From CALAGJ01 sp964293305 (GTDB lineage Bacteria; Bacteroidota; Bacteroidia; Chitinophagales; Chitinophagaceae): 64,000 bases of DNA. The DNA lies in NCBI GenBank assembly GCA_964293305.1, contig CAXYYO010000014.1:17042-81041 (forward strand), given 5' to 3'. Of the stretch, positions 63,240 to 64,000 are shown piece by piece (positions within the stretch are counted from its first letter, which is position 1; every line of letters starts with the position of its first letter). A model generated the notes under the pieces. That model searched no databases. It saw nothing but the letters and a program-made list of their open reading frames with translations, and was not told where the DNA came from. The translations under genes and the position numbers were made by a program.

Positions 63240-63674
63240 TTAATCATTTCTTAGAAAAGATGTTCCAACTTCTAATTTTTTATTGAATTCGCCAATTGTA
63301 TTTGATTCGATCATTTTTATAAAGTTCTTTTTAATTGCTTTATATTCATTATGCACTGGACATGGTGTTGATTCGCTACAGGATTTTAACCCCAAAACAC
63401 AATCAGTATAGATGCCCGTGCCATCTGTAGCTTTTACTATATCTGCTAAACTCGTTTTGAGATTATCCTCATTGAGAAAAAAACCACCATTTGGCCCCTT
63501 GAAAGATTCAATTAACTTTTTTCTGCTCAAATCCTGCATAATCTTAGCAATAAAATGTTCAGGAGCGGAAGTACTTTTTGCAATCTCTTTTATACCAACA
63601 CGCTCACCATTCTTGGATTTCTGTGCCACATAAATCATGGCCTTAATAGCATATTCGCAAGATTTTGAAAACAT
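63240..63674 (-). CDS. Rrf2-family regulator with Fe-S-type cysteines
   Basis: 144 residues: Rrf2 winged helix (1-75, MFSKSCEYAIKAMIYVAQ and GPNGGFFL wing) and a C-terminal dimerisation helix. Three cysteines C92, C99 and C105 (DCVLGLKSCSESTPC) match the Fe-S ligands of IscR/NsrR, so it probably binds an iron-sulfur cluster and senses oxygen, nitric oxide or cluster status. It is 77 bases upstream of ccoI in the same orientation, and probably controls the cbb3 operon. An extra Cys at position 6 is not a known ligand. Confidence 0.92.
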   Translation of the reverse strand: MFSKSCEYAIKAMIYVAQKSKNGERVGIKEIAKSTSAPEHFIAKIMQDLSRKKLIESFKGPNGGFFLNEDNLKTSLADIVKATDGTGIYTDCVLGLKSCSESTPCPVHNEYKAIKKNFIKMIESNTIGEFNKKLEVGTSFLRND

Positions 63675-63691
63675 TTTAATTACTTATAGTG

Positions 63692-63699
63692 CAAAGATA
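63692..63699 (-). promoter_or_regulatory. -7 promoter box of the Rrf2 gene
   Basis: The minus strand reads TATCTTTG, an exact TAnnTTTG match, 17 bases before the ATG at 63674. Confidence 0.55.
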
Positions 63700-64000
63700 A
63701 TAGCAATAAAGCAAATAAAAAGATTTTTTTATCTTTTATTCATTTACAATAAAAAGTTTTTATTCAAGTTGTATACATTTTGCCACTACGTGGAATGGAT
63801 TACCGCTAACCAAAATGAATCGCAGTTTTATGTTTATACGGAATTGTAATAAAATAAAAAACAATTTCATCTATTGAGCCCTCCCTCCTATTGCCTCCAA
63901 ACATCTCAATGTAAAATATTGATGAAATTTTTAAACTAAAATCACATTATACCATATCCAATTACATTATAGTCCAATCTAAATCAACAAAAATATAGTT
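63700..64000. other. AT-rich end of the window without a supported gene
   Basis: No frame over about 70 codons with protein-like content was found on either strand. A purine-rich stretch GGAGGCAATAGGAGGGAGGG lies on the minus strand near 63875-63899. The neighbouring gene is outside the window. Confidence 0.5.

Overview
The window is an AT-rich bacterial chromosome segment that looks like Bacteroidota, most likely Chitinophagales/Chitinophagaceae. The support is: several secreted proteins with type IX secretion (T9SS) sorting domains; a TonB receptor with a CarboxypepD-like N-terminus; promoters of the Bacteroidota type (TAnnTTTG at -7); a fused CcoN-CcoO cytochrome oxidase; and a DUF3098-uppP pair. 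Assignment below class level is inference. There is one tRNA, no rRNA, no CRISPR array, and no intact insertion sequence or prophage.

Layout. 1-5200: tail of an unknown gene, then a TonB receptor plus thioredoxin operon facing a divergent DtxR-family repressor, with a palindrome next to the receptor's -7 box, and an alginate-export-type barrel. 5276-11900: DinB-like protein, a decayed frame, a GlxA-type AraC regulator, a seven-bladed secreted propeller, a short MutS relative, tRNA-Pro(UGG), a 58-residue membrane protein and a PaaK/CapK-type ligase. 12155-24036: three large exported T9SS proteins (one with a tail-spike S74 chaperone domain), M28 peptidase, class IV aminotransferase and a stand-alone C-terminal half of CarB. 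24213-32000: a copy of a dispersed repeat, two paralogous small barrels and a giant alpha-2-macroglobulin. 32148-41600: glycosyltransferase 39, PdeM-type phosphoesterase, HDAC-like deacetylase and NUDIX hydrolase in one run; M1 aminopeptidase; RRM protein; TPR and HupE-like membrane proteins.

41709-54515: a TonB / small membrane protein / PstS-like lipoprotein / TPR operon; uppP-DUF3098; FabH-like synthase; dnaN; response regulator; selD; pheS; a Ycf48-like propeller and a Gfo/Idh oxidoreductase. 54541-63162: a complete nine-gene cbb3 oxidase operon, minus strand: ccoI, ccoS, ccoNO, ccoQ, ccoP, ccoG, ccoH and a SafE-family gene. Just upstream, in the same orientation, is an Rrf2 regulator with three Fe-S type cysteines.

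The genes form mainly three themes: envelope and exported proteins (T9SS cargo, barrels, TonB, macroglobulin), core replication and translation genes, and microaerobic respiration. The least explained features are an approximately 140-bp dispersed repeat in three diverged copies (24213, 49166, 52150; both orientations), the isolated CarB half, a 777-bp gene graveyard at 16510-17286, and a cluster of three inverted repeats at 21463-21556.
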